Shown: one piece after another, positions 54,034 through 64,000 of the stretch
How the letters are laid out: each line of letters opens with the position of its first letter
How positions within the stretch are numbered: position 1 is the stretch's first letter
Source of the DNA: Sphingopyxis sp. OAS728
GTDB taxonomy: Bacteria > Pseudomonadota > Alphaproteobacteria > Sphingomonadales > Sphingomonadaceae
Reading direction: 5' to 3'
Length of the DNA stretch: 64,000 nt
NCBI RefSeq assembly: GCF_014873485.1
Contig: NZ_JADBDT010000001.1
Span: forward strand, 2,294,001-2,358,000
Translations under genes and position numbers: made by a program
The notes under the pieces: model-generated
What the model saw: only the letters and a program-made list of their open reading frames with translations
What the model was told of the DNA's origin: nothing
Databases searched by the model: none

Positions 54034-56190
54034 TCAAGGCCGATAGAAGCGCGCCCCGCTCGCCTTCAGCGCCGCCGGATCGAACAGCACGGGCTTCAGC
54101 TTGTGCTGCACAAACAGCGGCGCCTGATCGTTATAATGCGGGCTGTCCGGCCGCGTCGTCGCCGATCCGAAGGGCTGGATCGATTCGGACTGAACCTTGC
54201 CGGCCTTGTCCCATGTCACGAACATGATGAAGCTGTCGCCATGACGCACCTTCAGCCGCCCGTCGGGTTCGGCGTCCCACAGGGTCGAGGCGCGCACCGT
54301 ATCATTGCCACCGTCGAGCGGCAGATCGATGCGGTTCGCTCCCTCGCCGTGGCGAAGCCGCAGCACCGTCCCGAGCTTCGGGTCGAGGCCGTCGAAATGC
54401 TCCTGCAGATGCGCCACCGTTTCTTTGAGCACGGCGCGCGGATCGGGCGCGGCGCGGCGCTGGTAGTGGCTGCCGTTCGCAGGCCGCAGCACCATCAGCG
54501 CCAGCGCGTCGCCCTTGCCCTTGCCATCAAGGTTCCAGTCCCATTCGCGCAGCAGTTTCTGCGCCTGTGCGAGCGCCGGATCGTCCTTCGTGTCGAGCGC
54601 GAGCAGACGGCGCATCCACGCCGCCGCATAGCCCGTCTTCGCATAGGCGGTGTCATATTTGATCGCGCGCAGCCGTGCTGCGTCGATCTGCCCCGACGCC
54701 TCGAACAATTCGATCAGCCGCGTCGCGCGGTTGGTCATATCGTCCTCGATCCCGAGCAGCGGAGAGAAAGCCGCGGCATCGAGTTCGTCCCCCGGCCCCG
54801 CCGCGACCCACGGCGTGTTGTTCGCGTTCATCACATAGCCCGAGCGCGGATTGACCAGCGCGGGCACACGGTCGAACGGCAATGTCTTCGTCCACAGGTC
54901 CGCCGACGTGTCGCCAGGCAGCACCCCGCGCCAGTTGAACCCGGCCGGCCGGTCGGGGAACATCGCGTTGTAGAAAAGCCCGATGTTGCCCTTCGCATCG
55001 GCGTAGATGAAATTGGTCGCGGGCACGCCCTGCCCCGCCATCGCGGCGCGCCATTCGGCAAAGCTCTTCGCCTTGTTCAGCCTGTAATATTGCGTGACCA
55101 TATTCGCCTGGTCGATCCCGGCATAACGGATCGCAAAGGCGCCCTTTTCGTTCTTCACGACCGGCCCGTGGACCGAGCGCCAGATGGTGCGCGGCACGGG
55201 CAGCACGAACGGGCCGACCTTGACCTTCAGCCAGATGCGCTTTTCTTCGAGCGGTCGCCACGCACCGTCGAAACGGTAGTTCTCGCCGCTCTCGTCGAGG
55301 GTCAGCTTGTACACGTCGATCAGATCGGGCCGGTTCACCGTGTTCGTCCAGCCGAGATATTTATTGTGGCCGAGGAAGGGATAAGGCGAGCCGGGGAAGT
55401 TCGCGCCGGCAAAGTCCCAACCTTCCTGCGAATGGACGACGAGTTCGTACCAGGCGACGCCGCCCGTCCATGGTTGGTGCGAGTTCGACACGAGCCGCGT
55501 CGCACCATCGGTCGAGCGCGCCGGCGCGACCGCCATGCCGTTCGATCCATTGTCGGCCGGGTCGGTGCCGACCGGCGTCAATTCGCGCGGGACAAGCTTG
55601 CCCGTCGCATCGAGCGCGGGGCCGCCTTCGCGGCTCAACGCCTTATCCTCGACGAGCGAACCGAGCACCGAATCGAGCCCGAAGAAAAAGGGCGAGCGCA
55701 GCACGAAGCCCGCGACGACATCTTCGCCGGTCACCGGGAACAGCCCCGACAGGCGGACCTCGCCCGGATGCTTGTCGGCATAATGGTTGAGCCCCGCCGC
55801 ATAGGCAGTGAACAGCGCCTTCACATCAGCGGGCAGCCGCGGCCAGTCGCGCGCGGTCGTCGCACGGACGTCCAGCAGCGCCTCGGCATAGTCGATCTTC
55901 GCACCATCCTCGCCGAGCATCGCCCCCGCCCGGCCGCGCGTCATCGCGAGCACCTCCTGCAAGGTCGAGAAATCATCCTCGGCGTGCGCATAGGCGACGC
56001 CATAGGCGACATCGGCGTCGGTCTTGCCGAAGATATGCGGCACACCGAATTTGTCGCGCGCGATGCGGACGTCGGTCGGCTTGAAAGCAGGCGCAGCGGG
56101 CGCTTCGGCGGTCAGCGGTTCCCAGAACACGAGCGACACGGCGACAACCGCCAGCAGCAACAGGAACCCCAGAAAAATCCGTTGCAGCAT
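54034..56190 (-). CDS. penicillin/acyl-homoserine-lactone acylase family protein
   Basis: A 718-residue Ntn hydrolase made as a precursor. The N-terminal hydrophobic segment (IFLGFLLLLAVVAVSLVFW) is a signal or anchor. The alpha part has GVPHIFGKTDADVAYGVAYAHAEDDF. The autocleavage site is before Ser216 in DNGSNGMAV, the nucleophile of the beta chain, followed by NSHQPWTGGVAWYELVV. It hydrolyses an amide of an acyl side chain; substrates could be AHL signals, penicillins or peptides. AGAGGA precedes the ATG. The acyl-pocket sequence does not settle which. Confidence 0.9.
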   Translation of the reverse strand: MLQRIFLGFLLLLAVVAVSLVFWEPLTAEAPAAPAFKPTDVRIARDKFGVPHIFGKTDADVAYGVAYAHAEDDFSTLQEVLAMTRGRAGAMLGEDGAKIDYAEALLDVRATTARDWPRLPADVKALFTAYAAGLNHYADKHPGEVRLSGLFPVTGEDVVAGFVLRSPFFFGLDSVLGSLVEDKALSREGGPALDATGKLVPRELTPVGTDPADNGSNGMAVAPARSTDGATRLVSNSHQPWTGGVAWYELVVHSQEGWDFAGANFPGSPYPFLGHNKYLGWTNTVNRPDLIDVYKLTLDESGENYRFDGAWRPLEEKRIWLKVKVGPFVLPVPRTIWRSVHGPVVKNEKGAFAIRYAGIDQANMVTQYYRLNKAKSFAEWRAAMAGQGVPATNFIYADAKGNIGLFYNAMFPDRPAGFNWRGVLPGDTSADLWTKTLPFDRVPALVNPRSGYVMNANNTPWVAAGPGDELDAAAFSPLLGIEDDMTNRATRLIELFEASGQIDAARLRAIKYDTAYAKTGYAAAWMRRLLALDTKDDPALAQAQKLLREWDWNLDGKGKGDALALMVLRPANGSHYQRRAAPDPRAVLKETVAHLQEHFDGLDPKLGTVLRLRHGEGANRIDLPLDGGNDTVRASTLWDAEPDGRLKVRHGDSFIMFVTWDKAGKVQSESIQPFGSATTRPDSPHYNDQAPLFVQHKLKPVLFDPAALKASGARFYRP

Positions 56191-56339
56191 CGTTGGTCCT
56201 CTTACGGTTTGGCGCGCAAGGCTATGTGACCGCCATGTCATCCGATGGCAAGCGACTGTCGTTCGTCGAGCCGAATTTGCGGGCGCGCGGAGTGTCGCTA
56301 TGCAAGGTGGAGGTCATTGAACAACGGGGATATCGAACC

Positions 56340-57914
56340 ATGCGCATGAAACATCTGCTCCTTTCCGCTTGCCTGTCGCTCGCCCTCGCGCCCGCCGCGA
56401 TGGCACAGGGCATCGCCGGATCGGGCGTCGTTCCGGCAACCGCCGCGAATAGTGCCGAGCGCGCGATCGGTTTTGCCACCAACGCCCCCGCAGGCGCCGC
56501 ACTCGTCGTCGTGATGACCAATGCCACGCTGCCGCCGCTGGACGGCGTGACGCTGAACGCGGCCGAACGGCAGGCGGTCACGGCAGCCATCGCGGCGGCG
56601 AGCTTCGACGGCAAGGCCGGCTCGACCCTGTCGCTGCGCGGCATCGGCGCGTACCCGCGCATCCTGCTCGTCGGGGCGGGCGCGACGCCGTCGTCGCTCG
56701 CTCTTGCCGAAGCGGGCGGAAAGGCCGCGCAGGAACTCAAGAGCGAAGCGCAGCCGGTGGCGATCGCGGGCGCCTTTGGCGACACAAGTGCCGCCGATGT
56801 CGCCTATGGCTTCACGCTCGGCCAATATCGCTTCGACCGCTATCAGACCGTCGGCAAAAAGGCGCCCGCGACCGGCGCCGTGACCCTCGTCGGCGCCAAT
56901 CCGTCGGGCGCCGAGGCGGCGTTCACCAACCGCTGGAAGCCGCTGGCCGACGGTGTGCGCCTGTCGCGCGACCTTGCGAACGAACCCGCGAACGTCATCT
57001 ATCCCGAGACCTTCGTGGCCGAAGTGCGCAAAGCTTTCGCCGGTGTGGCGGGCGTCAGCATCGAAGTGCTCGACGAGGCCGCGATGCGTAAGCTCGGCAT
57101 GGGGACGATCGTCGGTGTCGGCCAGGGCAGCCCGCGCGGATCGCGCCTGTTGCTCGTTCGCTATCGCGGCGCGGGCTCGCCCGACTCGCCGACGGCCTTC
57201 GTCGGCAAGGGCATCACCTTCGATTCGGGCGGCCTGTCGCTGAAACCCGGCGCCGGGATGGGCAATATGAAGGGAGATATGTCGGGTGCCGCGTCGGCGA
57301 TCGGCGCGGTCGTCTCGCTCGCCAAGTCACGCGCGCCGGTGCATGTCGTCGGCGTCGCCGCGCTCGCCGAAAACATGCCCGACGGCAATGCGCAGCGCCC
57401 CGGCGACGTCACGCGCACCATGTCGGGCAAGACGATCGAGATGGTCAATGCCGACGCCGAAGGGCGCCTCGTCCTCGCCGATGCCAATGAATATGTTGCC
57501 AAAACCTATAAGCCCAAGGCAATCGTCAACATCGCAACGCTCACTGGCGCGGTCGTCGGCGCGCTCGACAACAGCTATGCGGGGCTTTTCGCGCGCGACG
57601 AGGCGCTCGCCGCGCGGCTGACCGCCGCGGGCACCGCAAGCGGCGAGGAATTGTGGCGGCTGCCGCTCCACAAGGATTATGCCGAGCGGATGAAGTCCGA
57701 CATCGCCGACATTCGCAACTCGGCGACCGGACAGGGCCCCGGCGCGAGCTTGGGTGCGCATTTCATCGGTTTCTTCGTCGACGAGGCGACTCCATGGGCG
57801 CATCTGGACATCGCCGGGGTCAACCGCACCGAAAAGGCCTCGCCGCTCGTCCCGAAAGACATGACCGGCTTCGGCGTCCGGCTGCTCGACCAATTCGCGC
57901 GGTCGGGCAAATAG
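56340..57914 (+). CDS. exported M17 leucyl aminopeptidase
   Basis: A 524-residue M17 peptidase with a clear signal peptide (MRMKHLLLSACLSLALAPAAMAQ), unlike the cytosolic PepA. Metal and catalytic blocks are KGITFDSGGLSLKPG, MKGDMSGAAS and VNADAEGRLVLAD (the canonical motif has T in place of the first A). It probably forms hexamers and removes N-terminal residues from peptides in the periplasm. It is divergent from the acylase gene and followed by a palindromic repeat. The ATG at 56340 starts the signal peptide. Confidence 0.92.
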   Translation: MRMKHLLLSACLSLALAPAAMAQGIAGSGVVPATAANSAERAIGFATNAPAGAALVVVMTNATLPPLDGVTLNAAERQAVTAAIAAASFDGKAGSTLSLRGIGAYPRILLVGAGATPSSLALAEAGGKAAQELKSEAQPVAIAGAFGDTSAADVAYGFTLGQYRFDRYQTVGKKAPATGAVTLVGANPSGAEAAFTNRWKPLADGVRLSRDLANEPANVIYPETFVAEVRKAFAGVAGVSIEVLDEAAMRKLGMGTIVGVGQGSPRGSRLLLVRYRGAGSPDSPTAFVGKGITFDSGGLSLKPGAGMGNMKGDMSGAASAIGAVVSLAKSRAPVHVVGVAALAENMPDGNAQRPGDVTRTMSGKTIEMVNADAEGRLVLADANEYVAKTYKPKAIVNIATLTGAVVGALDNSYAGLFARDEALAARLTAAGTASGEELWRLPLHKDYAERMKSDIADIRNSATGQGPGASLGAHFIGFFVDEATPWAHLDIAGVNRTEKASPLVPKDMTGFGVRLLDQFARSGK

Positions 57915-57923
57915 CGTTCCATC

Positions 57924-58006
57924 TTCCGTTCGTGTCGAGCGAAGTCGAGACACCGTGAAGGCGTGCGCCACGATGGGCATCTCGACTTCGCTCGATGCGA
58001 ACGGAA
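57924..58006. repeat. palindromic repeat, family B copy 2
   Basis: Outer arms TTCCGTTCG / CGAACGGAA and inner arms TCGAGCGAAGTCGAGA / TCTCGACTTCGCTCGA form a near-perfect inverted repeat between the M17 gene and clpB. It shares its arms with 24412-24495 and ends 14 bp before the -35 of clpB. Confidence 0.85.
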
Positions 58007-58020
58007 CTGGTTGCAAGCCC

Positions 58021-58048
58021 CTTGTGTTGCACAATGGCAACACTATCT
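58021..58048 (+). promoter_or_regulatory. RpoH (sigma-32)-like promoter of clpB
   Basis: CTTG at 58021-58024, an 18-nt spacer, and CTATCT at 58043-58048, 26 nt before the ATG, in close agreement with the alphaproteobacterial heat-shock consensus. The spacer contains a perfect TGTTGC (58025-58030) / GCAACA (58037-58042) inverted repeat. Confidence 0.65.
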
Positions 58049-58074
58049 TGCTCGGCGAGAAAGGGGCTTTCTGA

Positions 58075-60654
<2,580 letters not shown>

Positions 60655-60659
60655 ACGAA

Positions 60660-60690
60660 AAGGGCGGCAGAGATGCCGCCCTTATTTATT
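60660..60690. terminator. bidirectional terminator, clpB / small-protein operon
   Basis: AAGGGCGGCA (60660-60669) and TGCCGCCCTT (60674-60683) form a perfect 10-bp stem with a GAGA loop, then ATTTATTTCC. On the minus strand TTTCG follows, so it can end both clpB and the minus-strand operon. Confidence 0.85.
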
Positions 60691-60703
60691 TCCGACCGCA
60701 GCC

Positions 60704-61036
60704 CTAGCAGACGGCGGTCGGCGGACAGCCGCTCCCCTTGCTGCCGAAATGCTCTACCGTTTCACGCGAGTCGCGATTTCCCTGCTCCCAGAGCCTTTTC
60801 CACTCATCGTTGGTGTGGCAAACGCGCGCCTTTTTGACGAGCGAGCCGATCTCCTCGATCTTCCGGCACTTGATAAAGTCGGGATGCGTGGGCGCGAGTC
60901 CGACATTGTACGCCTTGATCTCGCTACCAGTCATTGTCGAGGCGGGTCGACCGAGCGGCGGACGGCGGTCCGAGTCCTCGCCGGCAGCGGGCAGCGCGTA
61001 AGCGGCAAGGGTCAGCACCGACATCGTCCGGATCAA
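60704..61036 (-). CDS. small secreted two-Cys protein, paralogue A
   Basis: The last of four tandem paralogues. The mature core carries FIKCRKIEEIGSLVKK and RVCHTNDEWKRLWEQGN, shared almost residue for residue with paralogue B. The start is not ATG-clear. A TTG at 61036 has GGGAGG 5 nt upstream and yields LIRTMSVLTLAAYALPAAG, a better signal peptide than the ATG at 61024. It ends with an extra cysteine pair (GCPPTAVC). Function unknown. Confidence 0.7.
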   Translation of the reverse strand: MIRTMSVLTLAAYALPAAGEDSDRRPPLGRPASTMTGSEIKAYNVGLAPTHPDFIKCRKIEEIGSLVKKARVCHTNDEWKRLWEQGNRDSRETVEHFGSKGSGCPPTAVC

Positions 61037-61067
61037 CGGCCCCTCCCGTCGCGACCGAAACACCGCC

Positions 61068-61400
61068 TCAGCAAGTCCCTGTCGCGCGGCAATCGCCCGC
61101 CTTGCTCGAATAGGCGTCCATCGTGTCGCGCGAATCTTGGTTGCCTTGCACCCACAGCTGTTTCCACTGCTCGTTGGTGTGGCAGACGCGCGCCTTTTTG
61201 ACGAGCGATCCGACCTCCTCGATCTTGCGGCACTTGATGAAGTCGGGATGCGTCGGCGCAAGCCCCACGTTATAAGCCTTGATCTCGGTTCCCGTCATCG
61301 TAGAGGCGGGACGATCGAGCGGGGGTCGGCGATCGGTCGCGGCGACGGTCGTCGGTGTGCTCGACGTGGCGAGCGCGAGCGCAATCATCATCGTCAGCAT
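61068..61400 (-). CDS. small secreted two-Cys protein, paralogue B
   Basis: A 110-residue protein with a short signal peptide (MLTMMIALALATSSTPTTVAA) followed by RPPLDRPASTMTGTEIKAYN, FIKCRKIEEVGSLVKK and RVCHTNEQWKQLWVQGN. It ends in DCRATGTC. AAAGGGG lies 7 nt before the ATG. Very close to paralogue A, from which it differs mostly at the ends, so the A/B duplication is the most recent. Function unknown. Confidence 0.75.
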   Translation of the reverse strand: MLTMMIALALATSSTPTTVAATDRRPPLDRPASTMTGTEIKAYNVGLAPTHPDFIKCRKIEEVGSLVKKARVCHTNEQWKQLWVQGNQDSRDTMDAYSSKAGDCRATGTC

Positions 61401-61412
61401 GCTATGGCCCCT

Positions 61413-61766
61413 TTATTGCGGGCGAATCTCAGGCACCATGGTGCCCGGGGGCTCTTGCGAATTGCTCCAGCCGCGCGCCAGTATTTCCATCGAATCGCGC
61501 GCGTCTTGATTGCCCTTGTCGGTTACCCGTTTCCATTCGGCATTGGTGTTGCAAACGCGCAATTTCTTGACGAGCGATCCCGGCTGCTCGATCCGGCGGC
61601 AGCGGATATAGTCTGCGTCGGTCGCGACGCGACCTTGGTTATAGGCGTCGATCTCGGCGCCCGACATCTCTGACGGCGCCCGCCCCAGCGGGGTTTCGGT
61701 TTCGCCAGCGAGAGCGGGAGCTGCCGATATGCACGCCAGAGCCCCCAGGCAAACAAGTCTACGCAT
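61413..61766 (-). CDS. small secreted two-Cys protein, paralogue C
   Basis: A 117-residue protein with the signal peptide MRRLVCLGALACISAAPALAG. The core is diverged but aligned: APSEMSGAEIDAYNQG, YIRCRRIEQPGSLVKK, RVCNTNAEWKRV and GNQDARDSME. It lacks the C-terminal cysteines of A and B. AGGAG is 7 nt before the ATG at 61766. It is 12 bp from paralogue B. Function unknown. Confidence 0.75.
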   Translation of the reverse strand: MRRLVCLGALACISAAPALAGETETPLGRAPSEMSGAEIDAYNQGRVATDADYIRCRRIEQPGSLVKKLRVCNTNAEWKRVTDKGNQDARDSMEILARGWSNSQEPPGTMVPEIRPQ

Positions 61767-61797
61767 CGTCACTCTCCTACACCGGATCGCCGGGCGC

Positions 61798-62127
61798 TCA
61801 GTTCGACGAACTACCCCCGCCGCTCACAAATTGCTCGGTCGTGTCACGCGCATTCTGGCTGCTGTTCGCGATGACCTCTTTCCACTTTTCGTTCGTGTAG
61901 CAGGTGCGGTTCTTCTTCACGAGCGAACCGATTTCCAGCATCTTGCGGCACTTGATATAATAAGGGTGGGTCTGGGGAAGCCCCTCATTATACGCCTTGA
62001 TCTCGGTCGGCGTCATCGCCGATGGCGGCTTGGGCGGCGGTGCGCGATCGGCACCAGCTTCGGCAGCCAAAGCGGCCGGCGCGGCGAGCAGCGCGGCCGC
62101 GACGAATGCGGGCAGAATATGGTTCAT
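61798..62127 (-). CDS. small secreted two-Cys protein, paralogue D
   Basis: A 109-residue protein, first in the operon, with the signal peptide MNHILPAFVAAALLAAPAALAAE. A proline-rich linker (RAPPPKPPSAMTP) leads to TEIKAYNEGLPQTHPYYIKC, RKMLEIGSLVKK, RTCYTNEKWKEV and SSQNARDTTEQ. It ends in a Gly/Ser tail. TAGGAGG lies 6 nt before the ATG. Its better ribosome-binding site and first position suggest it may be the ancestral copy; this is inference. Confidence 0.78.
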   Translation of the reverse strand: MNHILPAFVAAALLAAPAALAAEAGADRAPPPKPPSAMTPTEIKAYNEGLPQTHPYYIKCRKMLEIGSLVKKNRTCYTNEKWKEVIANSSQNARDTTEQFVSGGGSSSN

Positions 62128-62244
62128 GCAATTCCTCCTACCGCGGGCCCCACCCGCAGCCTCATGGCGCCATCATATGGGGCATGGGGCCTTTCGCAAA
62201 GCTGAATTTCGGCCAGCAACAGGCGCCCCGAAGCCGCAGAAAGC

Positions 62245-63429
62245 CTAGCGCGGAACGGCATAACCCGACGCATCGGCCGACGCGAAATAGCGCTGGAGGA
62301 GATCGCGTTCGCGCTCGCTCAAATGCGGGTTCCAGACATCGAAGATCAGCACCGCGCGCAGCTCGTCGCTGTCGTTCCACGCCTCATGCTCGATCGTGTC
62401 GTCAAAGGCGAACGCCACGCCCTCTTCCCACGCACGCGTCTCTCCGCCAACCCGAAAGCCACAGCCTGGCGGAACGATCAGCGGCAGGTGGACGATCGCG
62501 CGCGTATTGGTGACGCCCGTGTGCGGCGGGATGCGCGTGTGCGGCTTCAACATCGAAAAAAATGCGCTCGGCGCCCGTCCCGGAATGCGCGCGCCCGGAA
62601 TCGCCGCGAGCGCAGCCGCCGTTACGGGGCAACGGTCGAGCACCACTTGGTTGGGTTCGCCATATTCCCAGAGGAAGCAGGCGCCCCAGTCGAGCCGGTT
62701 GTCGAGTCCGGACCAGATCGATTCGGGCGTCCCTGCATCCATCTTCACATAGGGCCGCAGCGCCTCACCCGGATCGTCGAGCAAGGCCTGCAACTCGGCA
62801 CGGATCGCGCCCGTTTGCGCCTCGATTTCGGCGAACCACTGGAAATGGCCGCGGTCGAAGAATTCGTCGGCAGGCAGGAAGGGATAATAGATGCCCGCGC
62901 ACTCATTTTGATAGATACGGCGGCGGCCGAGCGCGCTCGCAATGAAGACCTCGCCGCGGCGTGCCTCGGTTTCCGACAGGTCGCCCCGAACTGCCGCGAA
63001 CGCGCCCGACGCCGCGGTGAACATCGTATCGGTCGCCGCCGCGACAAAAGCCTGCCCATGCGCGAGTAGCGCCTCGAGCGGCGGCGGCACCGGATTATGC
63101 TGTGCGCCAAGCGCAATCGCCGCGCTCCACGCCGCGAGCGCGGCGCCCTTGTCGTTGCGTGCCTCATGACGTTCCGCTTTGCGGATCCATGCCATCAAGT
63201 CGCGACGATCGACCGCAAGGGCAGCATCGAGCGCTGCGAGTTCGCGCGCGTCATCGCCAAGCGCGCGCCATGCCGAGGCGAGGTTGCGTTGGAGCGCCCC
63301 CGAATGCGGATCGCCGGAAATCGCCGCCGCAAAATGCTGCGCCGCCGCCGCCGCGTCCCCGGCTTGCAGGGCTGAAATTCCAAGCCGATTTGCCTCGACG
63401 GATGAGGCGGGTGGAGGTGCGCTGGTCAT
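62245..63429 (-). CDS. TPR-aspartyl/asparaginyl beta-hydroxylase
   Basis: A 394-residue protein. The N-terminal ~110 residues are TPR-like (EANRLGISALQAGDAAAAAQHF, LQRNLASAWRALGDDARELAAL). The C-terminal 2-oxoglutarate/iron domain of the AspH/LpxO type has the first His in HTGVTNTRAIVHLPLIV, the GFRVGGETRAWEEG strand, and FDDTIEHEAWNDSDELRAVL with the second His and 2-oxoglutarate-binding Arg. It is expected to hydroxylate Asp or Asn in a protein or peptide, or a lipid acyl chain. The start is uncertain: ATG at 63429 or 63444, neither with a strong Shine-Dalgarno. It is divergent from a sulfotransferase gene. Confidence 0.85.
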   Translation of the reverse strand: MTSAPPPASSVEANRLGISALQAGDAAAAAQHFAAAISGDPHSGALQRNLASAWRALGDDARELAALDAALAVDRRDLMAWIRKAERHEARNDKGAALAAWSAAIALGAQHNPVPPPLEALLAHGQAFVAAATDTMFTAASGAFAAVRGDLSETEARRGEVFIASALGRRRIYQNECAGIYYPFLPADEFFDRGHFQWFAEIEAQTGAIRAELQALLDDPGEALRPYVKMDAGTPESIWSGLDNRLDWGACFLWEYGEPNQVVLDRCPVTAAALAAIPGARIPGRAPSAFFSMLKPHTRIPPHTGVTNTRAIVHLPLIVPPGCGFRVGGETRAWEEGVAFAFDDTIEHEAWNDSDELRAVLIFDVWNPHLSERERDLLQRYFASADASGYAVPR

Positions 63430-63502
63430 GGCTATGCTTGCCATCGGCGGGGGCAATCGGCAAGGTCGATTGATGACCCCGGAGCCTTCAATTGCTGCCA
63501 TA

Positions 63503-64000
63503 ATGAGCGATACCGAATGGCTCGCGCATCGCTACGACCCCGGCCATGACGCCTTTCATTTTCGGCGCGTCGGCCGCACGCAGCGAGCCGATGTTCCTTT
63601 CCTGACCGACCTGCATCTCGGCGAGGAAGAATCGCCCGTCGTGCTGCGCCGCGCCGATTGCCGAACCGCCGCGGAAGGCCGGTCGCCTCCGCTGCATTTC
63701 CTGTTTCATTCGGCCTATTGCGCCTCGACGATGCTCGCGCAAGCGCTCGACCAGCCGGGCGTCGCGACCAGCCTGTCCGAACCAGTCCTGCTCAACGATA
63801 TGGTCGGTTGGCGGCGCCGCGGCGCGAGCCCGCGCGATCATGCGCGGGTGATGGACGATGCGCTGGCCATGCTCGGGCGCGGCTTCACCCCCGACGAGGC
63901 GGTGATCGTCAAGCCGTCGAATATTTTCAATCCGCTTGCCCGCGGCGCCCTGATGCTGCGTCCCGAAGCGCGTGCGATCCTGCTCCATGCACCGCTGCGC
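63503..64000 (+). CDS. sulfotransferase-like protein (3' end beyond window)
   Basis: An open frame from the ATG at 63503 runs through the right edge, giving at least 166 residues. LHFLFHSAYCASTMLAQALD is a PAPS-binding-type P-loop like that of sulfotransferases. SEPVLLNDMVGW and EAVIVKPSNIFNPLARG follow as in the rest of the nucleotide-binding fold. No signal peptide is visible. It starts about 70 bp from the divergent TPR-hydroxylase gene, so the two probably act together. The acceptor is not known. Confidence 0.7.
   Translation, partial: MSDTEWLAHRYDPGHDAFHFRRVGRTQRADVPFLTDLHLGEEESPVVLRRADCRTAAEGRSPPLHFLFHSAYCASTMLAQALDQPGVATSLSEPVLLNDMVGWRRRGASPRDHARVMDDALAMLGRGFTPDEAVIVKPSNIFNPLARGALMLRPEARAILLHAPLR

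Overview
The window comes from a high-GC alphaproteobacterium, most likely a Sphingomonadales member close to Sphingopyxis. This is inferred from the gene content (TonB receptors whose plug opens with [13 protein letters not shown] dehydrogenases, a DUF1013/TrcR regulator, AddAB instead of RecBCD, a DivL-type kinase) and from dispersed GC-rich palindromic repeats. It is chromosomal and mostly housekeeping. I see no prophage, IS element, CRISPR array, rRNA or tRNA gene. Coding density is high, and several gene junctions overlap.

Left part (1-10.2 kb): a partial DUF481 outer-membrane protein, then a minus-strand trcR - metallo-beta-lactamase-fold - TraB-like operon, a glutathione transferase, a lipoprotein, a quinone oxidoreductase, a cytosolic animal-type haem peroxidase and a HerA-like ATPase. 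10.2-24.4 kb: a repeat-rich gap, clpA behind a heat-shock-like promoter, map, a PQQ alcohol dehydrogenase fused to cytochrome c, glnBA behind a sigma-54 promoter, a second PQQ-type sugar dehydrogenase, an M20 peptidase, an aldehyde dehydrogenase and argJ.

24.5-35.8 kb (minus) is a tightly coupled run divL-tsaE-amgK-murU-addB-addA-trxA. It combines a cell-cycle pseudo-kinase whose phospho-acceptor histidine is tyrosine, tRNA t6A synthesis, peptidoglycan-sugar recycling, double-strand-break repair and thioredoxin. 36.1-49.3 kb: a TonB receptor, a TPR-sulfotransferase, ahcY with an operator-like palindrome, a small TPR protein, yqgE, a peroxiredoxin, a second TonB receptor and amn. 49.3-60.7 kb: an MFS exporter, secreted or envelope peptidases (M16, M17), a penicillin/AHL-acylase-like enzyme, and clpB behind a second heat-shock-like promoter.

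Right end (60.7-64 kb): an operon of four tandem paralogues encoding small secreted two-cysteine proteins of unknown function, then a TPR-aspartyl/asparaginyl beta-hydroxylase divergent from a P-loop sulfotransferase cut by the window edge. The most unusual signals are the four-gene tandem family, the hydroxylase/sulfotransferase group, the Tyr-for-His DivL, tandem hairpins with compensatory changes at 10.5 kb, two families of palindromic repeats, and a perfect 31-bp hairpin between convergent genes.
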